DNA from: Pseudomonas chlororaphis
GTDB taxonomy: Bacteria > Pseudomonadota > Gammaproteobacteria > Pseudomonadales > Pseudomonadaceae
NCBI RefSeq assembly: GCF_003731765.1
Contig: NZ_MOAL01000004.1
Location: 868,001 to 932,000 of the forward strand
DNA length: 64,000 bases
Direction of reading: 5' to 3'
A program made the translations under genes and the position numbers. The notes below the pieces were generated by a model. It was given only the letters and a program-made list of their open reading frames with translations. It did no database searches and had not been told where the DNA came from. Shown here one piece after another: positions 26,698 through 36,209 of this stretch (within the stretch, counting starts at the first letter, position 1; each line of letters starts with the position of its first letter).

Positions 26698-27930
26698 TCA
26701 AAGCCCCAGTTCCAGCTCCAGCAGGTCACTCAGGGGCTGGCGACGGCGGATCAAGCGGGCTTCACCGTTTTCGAACAACACCTCCGGCAGCAGCGGCCGG
26801 CTGTTGTAGTTGGACGACATGCTGGCGCCATAGGCACCGGTGTCGTGGATCACCAGCAGATCACCGACCTGGGCTTGCGGCAGCAGGCGCGGGGTCAGGG
26901 CCTGGTCGTCCTGGGTGAAGATATCGCCGGACTCGCACAGCGGGCCGCCGACCACGCTCAGGCGCTCGGGACGCTGCACCGGCTGGCCGTCGGCACCCAG
27001 CAGGCTCATGCCGTGGTAGGCGCCGTACATGGCCGGGCGCATCAGGTCGTTGAAGCCGGTGTCCACCAGCACGAAGTGATGCTGGCCGGCGTCTTTCACC
27101 ACCCGCACTTCACTCACCAGGCAACCGGCCTCGGCCACCAGGAACCGCCCCGGTTCGATTTCCATGCGCACCTTGTGCCCGAGGAAGGCTTCGATCTCCT
27201 GGCGGGCCTGGCTCCAGGCAGCGGCGTAGCGCTGTACGTCTACCGGTTCGTCGCCCTCGCGATAAGGCGTGGACAAGCCGCCGCCGATGGAGAAGGCCTC
27301 GATGTCGTGGTCCAGGGCTTTCACCGCCGCGACCATGGCTGCGCCGACCTGCTCCAGGTGGGCGTAATCCACGCCGGAACCGATGTGCATGTGCAGGCCC
27401 ACCAGGTGCAGGCCGTGCTGGCGGATCACGGCCAGGGCGTCATCCATCTGCTCGTGCCAGATACCGTGCTTGCTGTTCTCGCCGCCGGTGTTGGTTTTGC
27501 GGCTGTGGCCGTGGCCAAAGCCGGGGTTGATGCGCAGCCACACCCGATGGCCCGGGGAGCGCTCGCCCAGTTGGCGCAGCATGTCGATGGAACCGGCGTT
27601 GACCTCGATCTGCAACTCCACCACCCGCGCCAGGGTCGGGGCGTCGAACAGGTCGCAGGTGAACACCACGCCGGCCGGGTCGCCCGCTGGGCTGAAGCCG
27701 GCCAGCAGGGCGCGCTCGATTTCCCCCAGGGACACCGCATCGACCTGCACCCCGGCTTCGCGGATCAGGCGCAGCAGGTGCAGGTTGGACGAGGCTTTCT
27801 GCGCATAGCGCACCACGTCGAAGACGTGCAACTGGGCGATGCGCGCCTGGATGGTGGCGGCGTCATAGCACCACAGCGGGGTGCCGTGCTGGCGAACGGC
27901 GGCGGTCAGTTGTGCGGGGGAGAAGGGCAT
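26698..27930 (-). CDS. lysA: Diaminopimelate decarboxylase
   Basis: PLP enzyme, 410 residues, making L-lysine from meso-diaminopimelate. The PLP lysine is in YAQKASSN (about Lys45), the phosphate-binding Gly-rich loop is SIGGGLSTPY, and the dimer-partner active-site segment is GGPLCESGD with its conserved Cys. HMHIGSGVD follows the alanine-racemase-fold pattern. This is the enteric-type LysA, controlled by LysR, distinct from the LysA beside dapF that pseudomonads also carry. ATG 27930 follows [22 protein letters not shown] upstream sequence. It is divergent from the LysR gene and ends at the strong terminator. Confidence 0.92.
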   Translation of the reverse strand: MPFSPAQLTAAVRQHGTPLWCYDAATIQARIAQLHVFDVVRYAQKASSNLHLLRLIREAGVQVDAVSLGEIERALLAGFSPAGDPAGVVFTCDLFDAPTLARVVELQIEVNAGSIDMLRQLGERSPGHRVWLRINPGFGHGHSRKTNTGGENSKHGIWHEQMDDALAVIRQHGLHLVGLHMHIGSGVDYAHLEQVGAAMVAAVKALDHDIEAFSIGGGLSTPYREGDEPVDVQRYAAAWSQARQEIEAFLGHKVRMEIEPGRFLVAEAGCLVSEVRVVKDAGQHHFVLVDTGFNDLMRPAMYGAYHGMSLLGADGQPVQRPERLSVVGGPLCESGDIFTQDDQALTPRLLPQAQVGDLLVIHDTGAYGASMSSNYNSRPLLPEVLFENGEARLIRRRQPLSDLLELELGL

Positions 27931-28057
27931 GGCGATCTGCTGTTGGCGGCCTAAAGGAGAGGGCCAGCATGCCCAAGGCGAGCTATTCAATAAAATATCT
28001 ATTTTTTGTCAGTCGATTCAGTTCTGATATGGGTCTGGTATTTCCTGGAGCCCAACC

Positions 28058-28957
28058 GTGCAGATTTCCCTGCGGCATATCGAGGTGTTTCGCGCCATCA
28101 TGCAGGCCGGCAGCGTCACCGGCGCGGCGCGCCTGCTGTTCACCTCGCAACCGACCCTGAGCCGCGAACTGGCCCGGCTGGAGAGCCTGTCCGGGCTCAA
28201 GCTGTTCGACCGCGAAGGCGGCCGGCTGCTGCCCACGGCCCAGGCCATGCTGCTGTTCGAAGAGGTGGAGCGGGCGTATGTGGGCCTGGAGCGGATCAAC
28301 AGTCTGGCCCAGTCGATGCGGCGTTTCGAACACGGCCAGTTGAGCATCACCTGCCTGCCGCTGTTCTCCCAGACCCTGTTGCCCCGGGTGTTCAAGCATT
28401 TTCAACACCAGCACGCCGGCATCGGCCTGAGCATCACCGCCCAGGAGTCGCCCCTGCTGGAAGAGTCCCTCAGCGCCCAGCGCCATGACTTGGGCCTGAC
28501 CGAAAACGAGCATGTGCCGCGCGGAACCCAGGGCGAGCTGCTGTTCTGTGCCGACATGGTCTGCGTGCTGCCGGACGGGCACCCACTGCTGGCCAAGGCG
28601 CAACTGGCTCTGGAGGATTTCCAGGGCGTGGACTTTATCAACCTTTCCGGCCTGGACCTGTACCGCCAGACCCTCGATGAACACTTTCGCCAGGCCGGCG
28701 TCGACCGCCGAGTGGTGGTGGAAACCACCAGCGCCGCTTCGGTGTGTGCCATGGTCCGGCAGCGCCTGGGGGTGGCGATCATCAACCCGCTGACGGCGCT
28801 GGAAGAGCAGGGCCGAGGGCTGGTGATCCGCCCATTGCAACTGTCGATTCCCTACCGGGTGATGCTGATCCGCCCGGACTACCGACCCTCGTCGAGCTTT
28901 GTCGAAGCCTTCTGCGTGTCATTGCGTGAGGAGGCGTTGCGTCTGACGGGGTCTTAG
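28058..28957 (+). CDS. lysR: LysR, activator of lysA
   Basis: LTTR of 299 residues, divergent from lysA across 127 bp, the arrangement of the founding lysR-lysA pair. The winged helix reads ISLRHIEVFRAIMQAGSVTGAARLL then TSQPTLSRELARLESLSG; the effector domain begins near residue 90. Translation starts at GTG 28058 with CTGGAG 7 bp upstream. In E. coli the protein activates lysA when lysine is low and DAP is present; the same is expected here. The intergenic DNA is AT-rich (ATAAAATATCTATTTTTT), suitable for overlapping promoters. Confidence 0.88.
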   Translation: MQISLRHIEVFRAIMQAGSVTGAARLLFTSQPTLSRELARLESLSGLKLFDREGGRLLPTAQAMLLFEEVERAYVGLERINSLAQSMRRFEHGQLSITCLPLFSQTLLPRVFKHFQHQHAGIGLSITAQESPLLEESLSAQRHDLGLTENEHVPRGTQGELLFCADMVCVLPDGHPLLAKAQLALEDFQGVDFINLSGLDLYRQTLDEHFRQAGVDRRVVVETTSAASVCAMVRQRLGVAIINPLTALEEQGRGLVIRPLQLSIPYRVMLIRPDYRPSSSFVEAFCVSLREEALRLTGS

Positions 28958-29039
28958 AGGCGTTTGCTGTCTTGGTGCTTTCACGCTTTAGCCGTAACGT
29001 GGCGGCTTGCGACTGCCCCCAACTGTCCAGGAACGCACC

Positions 29040-30395
29040 ATGCCTGACGCCGCCCCGCCGATTGCCCCTTCAGCCGCGCCGCCGGCGCCTGTCAGCCTGG
29101 CGCAAGCCTTCTGGTTCTGGCTCAAGTTGGGCTTTATCAGCTTCGGTGGGCCGGCCGGGCAGATTTCGATCATGCACCAGGAGCTGGTTGAGCGTCGTCG
29201 CTGGATCTCCGAAGCACGATTTCTGCATGCCCTGAACTACTGCATGTTGCTGCCCGGGCCCGAAGCCCAGCAACTGGCGACCTACATCGGTTGGCTGCTG
29301 CACCGGACCCGTGGCGGCATCATCGCCGGCTTGCTGTTTGTGCTGCCGTCGCTGTTTATCCTGATTGCCCTGTCGTGGCTGTACATCGCCTTGGGCGACG
29401 TGCCGGTGGTGGCCGGGGTGTTTTACGGGATCAAGCCGGCGGTGACCGCGATCGTGCTCCAGGCCGCGGTGCGCATCGGCGCGCGGGTCTTGAAAAACCA
29501 GTGGCTGTGGGCGATTGCCGGGGCCTCGTTCACCGCCATCTTCGCCTTCAACGTGCCGTTCCCGCTGATCGTATTGGGGGCGGCATCGCTCGGTTATCTT
29601 GGAGGGCGCCTGGCCCCCCGGGCCTTTGCCGGCAGCGGCCACGGCCCGGCGAAAAAGGCCGGCGCCCCGGCGCTGATCGATGACCACACGCCCACCCCGG
29701 AGCACGCCCGTTTCAGCCCCTGGAAACTGGCCCGGCTGGTGGTAGTGGGGGCGTTGTTGTGGGCGCTGCCCATGGCCATCCTGACCCTGCTATTCGGCTG
29801 GCACGGCACCCTGACCCAGATGGGTTGGTTCTTTACCAAGGCGGCCTTGCTGACCTTCGGCGGTGCCTACGCGGTGCTGCCCTATGTCTATCAGGGCGCA
29901 GTGGGCCATTACGGCTGGCTGACGCCGACCCAGATGATCGACGGCCTGGCCTTGGGGGAAACCACCCCCGGACCGCTGATCATGGTGGTGGCCTTTGTCG
30001 GCTTTATTGGTGCCTATGTGTTGCAGGTGTTCGGGCCGCAGCAGGCTTTCCTGGCGGGTGCGGTGGCGGCGGGGCTGGTGAGCTGGTTCACGTTTCTGCC
30101 GTCATTTGTGTTCATTCTCGCCGGCGGCCCGCTCGTGGAGTCGACCCACAACGTGCTCAAGTTCACCGCGCCCTTGACCGGGATTACCGCAGCGGTGGTG
30201 GGGGTGATTGTCAACCTGGGGTGCTTTTTCGCTTATCACGTGCTCTGGCCGAACGGCTTCAACGGGCCGCTGGACATGCCTTCGGCGTTGATTGCGCTGG
30301 CGGCGGCGTTGGCGTTGCTGGTGTTCAAGCGCGGGGTGATTCAGGTGTTGCTCGGCTGCGGTTTGGCGGGGTTGGCGGTGCATGTGTGGGGGTAG
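29040..30395 (+). CDS. chrA: Chromate transporter ChrA, two-domain type
   Basis: Inner-membrane CHR-family protein, 451 residues, with two homologous halves. Half one carries [22 protein letters not shown] and [15 protein letters not shown]; half two carries [23 protein letters not shown] and [21 protein letters not shown]. This internal duplication is diagnostic of long-chain CHR transporters, which expel chromate in exchange for protons. The N-terminus is Pro/Ala-rich before the first span, and ATG 29040 is preceded by weak AGGAACG. It stands alone, convergent with the thiolase gene. No chrB or other metal-resistance gene is near, so a housekeeping sulfate/oxyanion role is possible. Confidence 0.92.
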   Translation: MPDAAPPIAPSAAPPAPVSLAQAFWFWLKLGFISFGGPAGQISIMHQELVERRRWISEARFLHALNYCMLLPGPEAQQLATYIGWLLHRTRGGIIAGLLFVLPSLFILIALSWLYIALGDVPVVAGVFYGIKPAVTAIVLQAAVRIGARVLKNQWLWAIAGASFTAIFAFNVPFPLIVLGAASLGYLGGRLAPRAFAGSGHGPAKKAGAPALIDDHTPTPEHARFSPWKLARLVVVGALLWALPMAILTLLFGWHGTLTQMGWFFTKAALLTFGGAYAVLPYVYQGAVGHYGWLTPTQMIDGLALGETTPGPLIMVVAFVGFIGAYVLQVFGPQQAFLAGAVAAGLVSWFTFLPSFVFILAGGPLVESTHNVLKFTAPLTGITAAVVGVIVNLGCFFAYHVLWPNGFNGPLDMPSALIALAAALALLVFKRGVIQVLLGCGLAGLAVHVWG

Positions 30396-30488
30396 GCAGG
30401 ACCCCGACGCACCGAGGGTGCGCCGGGGGTGTTGCCACCCGGCCGGAGGATATCGTGGGTCCGCCAGCCGGGCGTTGAACCAGTGGGG

Positions 30489-31670
30489 TCAGGCCCGTTC
30501 GATGGCCAGCGCCACGCCCTGGCCGCCGCCGATGCACAAGGTCGCCAAGCCTTTCTTGGCGTCGCGCTTGAGCATCTCGTGCAGCAGGGTCACCAGCACC
30601 CGGCAACCCGAGGCACCGATGGGGTGGCCGATGGCGATGGCGCCGCCGTTGACGTTGACTTTGCTCGCGTCCCAACCCAGCTCCTGGCCCACCGACAGCG
30701 CCTGAGCGGCAAAGGCCTCGTTGGCTTCGATCAGGTCCAGTTGCTCCAGGGTCCAGCCGGCCTTGTCCAGGCAGCGACGGGTGGCCGAGACCGGGCCGAT
30801 GCCCATGATCGCCGGGTCGACACCGGCGTTGGCATAGGCGGCGATTTTCGCCAGCACCGGCAGGCCCAGGGCCTGGGCCTTGGCCGCGCTCATCAGGATC
30901 ACTGCCGCCGCGCCGTCGTTCAGCGACGAGGCGTTGCCGGCGGTGACGCTGCCGTCCTTTTTAAAGGCCGGCTTGAGTTTGCCCAGGGATTCGGCCGTGG
31001 TGCCGGCCCGTGGCTGCTCGTCTTGAGCGAAGGCCACCGGGTCGCCCTTGCGCTGGGGAATCAGGATCGGGGTGATTTCATCGACAAAACGCCCGCCCTC
31101 GATGGCGGCCACGGCTTTCTGTTGCGAGGCGGCGGCAAAGGCGTCCTGGGCTTCACGGCTGATGCCGAATTTGTCCACCAGGTTTTCGGCGGTGATGCCC
31201 ATGTGGTAGTCGTTGAACGCGTCCCACAGGCCGTCGCTGATCATGGTGTCGACCAGTTGGCTATGGCCCATGCGCAAGCCGGTGCGGGCGCCGGGCATGA
31301 CGTAGTTGGACAGGCTCATGTTTTCCTGGCCGCCGGCGATGATCACCTCGGCGTCGCCGCAGCGGATGGCCTGGGCCGCCAGGTGCAGGGCCTTGAGGCC
31401 GGAGCCGCAGACTTTGTTCAGGGTCATGGCCGGCACGGCGTGGGGCAGGCCGGCCTTGATCGCGGCCTGGCGTGCCGGGTTCTGGCCCGCGCCGGCGGTG
31501 AGCACCTGGCCCATGATCACTTCATCGACCTGGGCACCGTCCAGGCCGGTTTGCGCCAGCAGTTGGCGGATGACGGCAGCGCCCAGGTCTACGGCGCTGA
31601 TGTTGGCCAGGGAGCCCTGGAAGCTACCGACGGCAGTACGGGTGGCGGCAACGATGACGACGTCTTGCAT
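30489..31670 (-). CDS. atoB: Acetyl-CoA acetyltransferase (thiolase II)
   Basis: 393 residues, cytoplasmic thiolase interconverting acetoacetyl-CoA and two acetyl-CoA. The acyl-accepting Cys is in [11 protein letters not shown] (about residue 89), the catalytic His in [14 protein letters not shown] (about 350) and the second Cys in [10 protein letters not shown] (about 380). It is the last gene of a three-gene operon after the CoA-transferase subunits (14-bp gap). Together they convert acetoacetate to acetyl-CoA. A PHB-biosynthesis role is less likely because no phaB or phaC is nearby. Confidence 0.94.
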   Translation of the reverse strand: MQDVVIVAATRTAVGSFQGSLANISAVDLGAAVIRQLLAQTGLDGAQVDEVIMGQVLTAGAGQNPARQAAIKAGLPHAVPAMTLNKVCGSGLKALHLAAQAIRCGDAEVIIAGGQENMSLSNYVMPGARTGLRMGHSQLVDTMISDGLWDAFNDYHMGITAENLVDKFGISREAQDAFAAASQQKAVAAIEGGRFVDEITPILIPQRKGDPVAFAQDEQPRAGTTAESLGKLKPAFKKDGSVTAGNASSLNDGAAAVILMSAAKAQALGLPVLAKIAAYANAGVDPAIMGIGPVSATRRCLDKAGWTLEQLDLIEANEAFAAQALSVGQELGWDASKVNVNGGAIAIGHPIGASGCRVLVTLLHEMLKRDAKKGLATLCIGGGQGVALAIERA

Positions 31671-31684
31671 GGAATCATTCCTCC

Positions 31685-32344
31685 TCAGGCGAACTGCATT
31701 TCAGGCACATGGTCCGGCACGATCAGCTTGCCGGCGGTCTTGCTGACGATTTCCTCGACGCTCACCCCAGGGGCGCGCTCCTTGAGGATAAAGGCGCCGT
31801 TCTCGATCTCCAGGTAGGCCAGGTCGGTCAACACGCGCTTGATGCAGTTGGCACCGGTCAGCGGCAGGCTGCAACGGGGCAGGAGCTTGGATTCGCCGTC
31901 TTTCGAGGCGTGGGTCATGGTGACGATGATGTTCTCGGCACCTGCCACCAGGTCCATGGCGCCGCCCATGCCTTTGACCAGCTTGCCGGGGATCATCCAG
32001 GAGGCGATGTTGCCTTCCACGTCCACCTCGAAGGCCCCCAGCACGGTGAGGTCGATGTGGCCGCCACGGATCATGGCGAAGGATTCGGCGGAAGAGAAGA
32101 TCGAGGCACCGGTGCGGGCGGTCACGGTTTGCTTGCCGGCGTTGATCATGTCGGCGTCGACTTCGCTCTCGGTGGGGAAGGCGCCCATGCCCAGCAGGCC
32201 GTTTTCCGATTGCAGCATGACTTCCATGCCGTCGGGGATGTAGTTGGCCACCAGGGTCGGAATGCCGATGCCGAGGTTGACGTAGTAGCCGTCCTGCATT
32301 TCGCGGGCGACGCGTTGAGCCATTTGTTCGCGGGTAAGAGCCAT
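31685..32344 (-). CDS. scoB: 3-oxoacid CoA-transferase subunit B
   Basis: 219-residue beta subunit of the class I CoA-transferase. The catalytic glutamate forming the CoA thioester lies in [10 protein letters not shown] (about Glu50), followed by the oxyanion-loop region [25 protein letters not shown]. It pairs with the subunit A gene 37 bp upstream. By similarity the pair looks like succinyl-CoA:3-ketoacid transferase (SCOT/ScoAB), though AtoAD naming is also used in pseudomonads. It activates acetoacetate before thiolysis by the adjacent thiolase. Confidence 0.92.
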   Translation of the reverse strand: MALTREQMAQRVAREMQDGYYVNLGIGIPTLVANYIPDGMEVMLQSENGLLGMGAFPTESEVDADMINAGKQTVTARTGASIFSSAESFAMIRGGHIDLTVLGAFEVDVEGNIASWMIPGKLVKGMGGAMDLVAGAENIIVTMTHASKDGESKLLPRCSLPLTGANCIKRVLTDLAYLEIENGAFILKERAPGVSVEEIVSKTAGKLIVPDHVPEMQFA

Positions 32345-32381
32345 GTTTGTTGTCCTTTTTAGTCGGGCTGGGAGCGGGCGA

Positions 32382-33080
32382 TCACTTGCGCACGGTGCGC
32401 TGTTCGATGCGCTTCTCGAAGGTGCCGCAGATGACCCGGTCGACGTAAATGCCCGGGGTGTGGATCTGCGTCGGGTCCAGCTCGCCCGGCTCGACGATTT
32501 CTTCCACTTCGACCACGGTGATCTTGCCTGCAGTGGCCGCCAGGGGGTTGAAGTTCTGGGCGGTGTGGCGGTACACCACGTTGCCGAAATGGTCGGCCTT
32601 CCAGCCTTTGACGATGGCGAAGTCGCCAGTGATGGACTCTTCCATCAGGTACGGGCGGCCATTGAATTCACGGGTTTCCTTGCCGTCGGCAACGGGGGTG
32701 CCGACGCCGGTGGCGGTGAAAAAGGCCGGGATGCCGGCACCGCCTGCTCGCATTTTTTCCGCCAGGGTGCCTTGGGGGGTCAGCACCACTTCGATTTCGC
32801 CGCTGAGCAGCTGCTTCTCGAACAGGGCGTTTTCACCGACGTAGGAGGCGATCACCTTGCGGATCTGCCGGTCTTCCAGAAGCACGCCGAGGCCAAAGCC
32901 ATCCACGCCGCAGTTGTTGGAGACCACTGTCAGCTCGCGAGTGCCGCGGCGCTTGATCTCGGCGATCAGGTTCTCGGGAATGCCACACAGGCCGAAGCCG
33001 CCGGCCAGTACCGTCATGCCGTCTTCCAGACCTTCCAGAGCCTCGGCGTACGACGCTACGCGTTTATCGAAACCTGCCAT
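32382..33080 (-). CDS. scoA: 3-oxoacid CoA-transferase subunit A
   Basis: 232-residue alpha subunit. Motifs: [15 protein letters not shown], the CoA-transferase signature near residue 25; [14 protein letters not shown]; and the terminal [21 protein letters not shown] 33080 is favoured over ATG 33089 because AGAGAGG abuts the upstream codon but is 9 bp from the chosen one. It is the first gene of the acetoacetate operon and is divergent from a LysR gene 194 bp away, the presumed regulator. Confidence 0.92.
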   Translation of the reverse strand: MAGFDKRVASYAEALEGLEDGMTVLAGGFGLCGIPENLIAEIKRRGTRELTVVSNNCGVDGFGLGVLLEDRQIRKVIASYVGENALFEKQLLSGEIEVVLTPQGTLAEKMRAGGAGIPAFFTATGVGTPVADGKETREFNGRPYLMEESITGDFAIVKGWKADHFGNVVYRHTAQNFNPLAATAGKITVVEVEEIVEPGELDPTQIHTPGIYVDRVICGTFEKRIEQRTVRK

Positions 33081-33274
33081 ATGCACCATCCTCTCTTGTT
33101 GTTCGCGGTCGGCGGAGAAGCCGAATGAGTCGCAGTGTTGCGCTGCTGGATTGATTTGTTAAGTTGTTTTTTAGGGTTGATTGATTTGGAAAACGGGATA
33201 ATAGTCGCAAGCGGCAAGCCACAAGCCCATCCGGCTTTTCTCTTGCTGCTGCCGCCCCCTTGGAGCTCCCCACC

Positions 33275-34168
33275 ATGACCGTTAAACAGATCCGCGCCTT
33301 TCTGGCTGTAGCCCACAGTCTGAGCTTTGCGGTGGCCTGCGAGCGGCTGCATCTGTCGCAGTCGGCCTTGAGCCTGACCATCAAGGCCCTGGAAGAAGGC
33401 TTGGGTGGGCGTTTGTTTACCCGCAACACCCGCAACGTGGCCCTGACTCCGGAGGGCGAGGCCCTGGTGCCGTTGGCCCGGCGCTTGATTGCCGACTGGG
33501 ACAATGCCGAAGACGAGTTGCGCCAGCGGTTCACCCTGCAGCGGGGGCGGGTGACCCTGGCTGCGATGCCGTCCTTTGCCGGTAACCTGCTGCCGCCGAT
33601 CCTCAAGGTATTCCGTGCCCGTTACCCTCAGGTGAATGTCACGGTCAACGATGTGATCAACGAGCAGGTGCTGGAGATGGTCCGCGACCGCGAGGTGGAA
33701 CTGGGGGTGGCCTTCGAGCCGCAGGACAGCGCGTCCCTGGCGTTCACTCCGTTGTACATCGACCGTTTCGTCGCCGTGGTGCCCAGCGATTCGCCCCTGG
33801 CCCAGCGCCGTGACATCGATTGGCAGACCTTATTGCAACAGCCCTTTATCACCCTGCAACGGCCGTCCACGGTGCGGGTCATGCTGGAAGAACACTTGCG
33901 CGCCCGGGGCATGCCGCTGCCGGTGGAGTTTGAAAGCCATCAATTGGCGACCGTGGGCCGCATGGTCGCCAGCGGCCTTGGGGTGAGTGCGGTGCCGGCC
34001 CTGTGTGCGGGGCAGATGCGCGAGCTGGGCGCCCATTGCCTGACCCTGGGGGAGCCAGTAGTCGAACGGGCGATTGGCGTGCTGACCAAGCCCGGGTACG
34101 AGCTGTCGACGGCGGCCCAGGCGCTGTTCGACATCCTCCGCGAGCAGGCCTTGCCGGTCGGCCATTGA
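33275..34168 (+). CDS. LysR-family regulator divergent from the acetoacetate operon
   Basis: LTTR of 297 residues with a standard winged helix (VKQIRAFLAVAHSLSFAVACERL; SQSALSLTIKALEEGLGG) and effector domain (VTLAAMPSFAGNLLPP; GRMVASGLGVSAVPALCAG). ATG 33275 is chosen over an in-frame TTG 15 bp upstream. Position and direction make it the likely controller of scoA-scoB-atoB; the inducer is unknown. It is tail-to-tail with the sirtuin gene with only 2 bp between stops, so transcripts must overlap. Confidence 0.87.
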   Translation: MTVKQIRAFLAVAHSLSFAVACERLHLSQSALSLTIKALEEGLGGRLFTRNTRNVALTPEGEALVPLARRLIADWDNAEDELRQRFTLQRGRVTLAAMPSFAGNLLPPILKVFRARYPQVNVTVNDVINEQVLEMVRDREVELGVAFEPQDSASLAFTPLYIDRFVAVVPSDSPLAQRRDIDWQTLLQQPFITLQRPSTVRVMLEEHLRARGMPLPVEFESHQLATVGRMVASGLGVSAVPALCAGQMRELGAHCLTLGEPVVERAIGVLTKPGYELSTAAQALFDILREQALPVGH

Positions 34169-34170
34169 GT

Positions 34171-35013
34171 TCAGGCGCCCAAACGCTCGGCCAGCAGCGG
34201 TAGCAGCTGCTCGCAGGAAACGGCGATCTTCAGGTCAAGCAGGTCGTCGGCGCGGGTCTTGCCCATATTGATCGCCAGCAGCGGCTTGCCCTGGTCGACC
34301 ACTGCCCGGCACAGGCGGAACGCCGAATAGGCCATCAGCGACGACCCCACAACCAGCAACCCCGCCGCCTGTTGCACCGCCGCCTGGGCCTGGGCGGCCG
34401 TGGCGGTGGCCACGTTCTCGCCAAAAAACACCACGTCTGGCTTTAACCGATCGCCGTCGCAGAGGGGGCAGCGGGGCACCTGGAAGCGCGCTTCGAAGGC
34501 CGGGTCCAGGAGGGTGTCGCCGTCCGGCGCCTGCTGCGCATCGACACCGGCCAGGTAAGGGTTGGCGGCCTCCAGTTGCTGCTGGATGGCCGCCCGCTGG
34601 CTGCGTTCGCCGCAGTCCAGGCACAGCACCCGGTGCAGGCTGCCGTGGAGTTCGATGACGCCCTGGCTGCCGGCCTGGTCATGCAGGGTGTCGACGTTCT
34701 GGGTGATCAGGGCACTGATCTGCCGCCGCGCCTGCAACTGCGCCAGGGCCTGGTGCGCGGCGTTGGGCCGGGCCTGGCAGATGCGCGGCCAGCCGAGCAT
34801 GGCCCGGGCCCAATAGCGGCGCCGCGCCGTGGCCTGGCCGAGAAACTCCTGGTACATCATCGGCTGCTTGCCCCGGCGTACGCCGTCCGGGTCGCGGTAG
34901 TCGGGGATCCCCGAGGCGGTGCTGATGCCGGCGCCGGTCAGGACCACGAACGGCCCCTCGGCCATGCGCGGGATCAAGCGGTCGAGGGCACTCTGGGCTT
35001 GGCTGTCGATCAT
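34171..35013 (-). CDS. NAD-dependent protein deacylase, Sir2 family
   Basis: Sirtuin, 280 residues. The Rossmann motif GAGISTASGIPDYRD (Gly27 onward), TQNVDTLHDQAG and the catalytic-His motif LHGSLHRVLC are all present. The zinc ligands appear as CLDC and CPLC separated by an insertion of about 45 residues, longer than in E. coli CobB. The substrate-channel motif KPDVVFFGE is intact. It removes acyl groups from lysines using NAD. ATG 35013 follows the only plausible start. It lies between a LysR gene and the iron-regulated AraC gene without obvious functional link. Confidence 0.9.
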   Translation of the reverse strand: MIDSQAQSALDRLIPRMAEGPFVVLTGAGISTASGIPDYRDPDGVRRGKQPMMYQEFLGQATARRRYWARAMLGWPRICQARPNAAHQALAQLQARRQISALITQNVDTLHDQAGSQGVIELHGSLHRVLCLDCGERSQRAAIQQQLEAANPYLAGVDAQQAPDGDTLLDPAFEARFQVPRCPLCDGDRLKPDVVFFGENVATATAAQAQAAVQQAAGLLVVGSSLMAYSAFRLCRAVVDQGKPLLAINMGKTRADDLLDLKIAVSCEQLLPLLAERLGA

Positions 35014-35102
35014 GATGGGGGCTGATGTCCTGGGTCGCGACGGGCCATCAGGATTAAACCCAAAGGCCCATGGGCGCCAGTGTTTTTGCGCAAGGGCGTG
35101 TG

Positions 35103-36056
35103 TCAGCGGCGTTTGCCGAACACCGATTTGGGCGTCTTGCCGAAGAACCGGGCAAAGGCCGAGGTGAAGTTGTGCGGATGGCGATAACCCACCTGGTACG
35201 CCGCCTGGGCCACCTGGCAACCGCCCTCCAGCAGGGCGTGGGCGCGGTGCATGCGCAGTTCCAGGAGCATGCGTTGCGGGGTGCTGTTGAAGCGGTAATG
35301 CAAGCCCTGCTTGAGCTTGAACTCGTTGAGCCCGACCGCCGCACAGAGGTACGCCACGGTCAGCGGCTGGTCCAGTTGGCGGCCCATGATGTCGCGCACC
35401 CGCTCCAGCTTTTCCAGGTCGTCGGCGCTGAAGCGCGGGTGGCTGGGCGGCTCTGGCGGGCTCAGGTGCTTGAGTTGTTCGGCCAGCAGGCTGAGGCCGT
35501 GGATGTGCCGTTGCAGCCGGTCGGCCGGGCCAGCGTTCAGGGCCTTGGCCAGGCTGAGGCTGGCGGCTGAGGTGGGTTCGAACGCCAGTTGGCGCAGGTG
35601 GCCGTTGCCCAGCAACTGGCGGGCGCGGGCTGCCCCCAAGTAGCTGCCGAGCAGCTCTTCACCCACCAGCAGGCGCAGTTGTGAAACACGGCTGCTGGCC
35701 GGGTAACGGCGTTCGCCCTGGCTGACCTGGAAGCTGGTGACCGTGGTGTGCCCGGCGCGAAAGGCCACCGCCGCGCCGTCGGCGCCCAGGTAACCCGAAT
35801 CGCCCTCCAGGCCGAAGGTCAGCACCAGCATGGGCCGGTTATGGGGGCTGGCGGTGTCTTCCAGCAGCGTCCGGCTCGGGCGATAGCACGAGCGCAGCAG
35901 CATCAGGTCGGGGGCCAGGGCCAGCCCTTCGGAGTAGCACTCGCCACATTCGTCGGGTAACTGCTGGCGCTGCCAGCCATCGGCGACGGTGCTGAGGCGG
36001 CGCGGTTGATCGGCGGTCACTCGGTAGGACTGAGATGCTTTGTTGGCGAGCGCCAC
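35103..36056 (-). CDS. PchR-like AraC-family regulator of the siderophore-type operon
   Basis: 317 residues if translation starts at GTG 36056, which has GGGAGGG 7 bp upstream; the longer ATG at 36134 would lie inside the Fur box and lacks a ribosome site. The N-terminal domain (LALAPDLMLLRSCYRP; LVLTFGLEGDSGYLG) and C-terminal HTH (LTVAYLCAAVGLNEFKLKQGLHYRF; VAQAAYQVGYRHPHNFTSAFARFFGKTPKSV) match the PchR/siderophore-dependent AraC subgroup, in which the ferric siderophore is co-activator. It is divergent from the TonB receptor gene and shares a region containing a Fur box and tandem 21-bp repeats. Confidence 0.88.
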   Translation of the reverse strand: MALANKASQSYRVTADQPRRLSTVADGWQRQQLPDECGECYSEGLALAPDLMLLRSCYRPSRTLLEDTASPHNRPMLVLTFGLEGDSGYLGADGAAVAFRAGHTTVTSFQVSQGERRYPASSRVSQLRLLVGEELLGSYLGAARARQLLGNGHLRQLAFEPTSAASLSLAKALNAGPADRLQRHIHGLSLLAEQLKHLSPPEPPSHPRFSADDLEKLERVRDIMGRQLDQPLTVAYLCAAVGLNEFKLKQGLHYRFNSTPQRMLLELRMHRAHALLEGGCQVAQAAYQVGYRHPHNFTSAFARFFGKTPKSVFGKRR

Positions 36057-36070
36057 GGTGTTTCCCTCCC

Positions 36071-36112
36071 TGGCTCCGGTTGGCAGAGGAATGGCTCCGG
36101 AATGCAGAGCAA
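36071..36112. promoter_or_regulatory. Two tandem 21-bp repeats, probable AraC-regulator operator
   Basis: Repeat 1 is 36071-36091 and repeat 2 is 36092-36112; both begin TGGCTCCGG and share GCAGAG further on, 17 of 21 bases identical. A 21-bp period puts both sites on one face of the helix, the classical arrangement for AraC-family activators. They lie upstream of the Fur box and receptor promoter. Confidence 0.6.
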
Positions 36113-36119
36113 CATACAT

Positions 36120-36138
36120 GATAATGGTTCGCATTAGT
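36120..36138. promoter_or_regulatory. Fur box between regulator and TonB receptor genes
   Basis: GATAATGGTTCGCATTAGT matches the 19-bp Fur consensus at 13 positions, including both outer hexamer halves (GATAATG and CATTA). It is 72 bp before the receptor ATG and 64 bp before the regulator GTG, so it could repress both directions in iron-replete cells. Confidence 0.65.
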
Positions 36139-36209
36139 CAATAGCCTGTTGCCCATTCGCTGCTCACCCTCAAAGGACGCGGCAGCTTGATCACTCAAGG
36201 GGGAACAGG

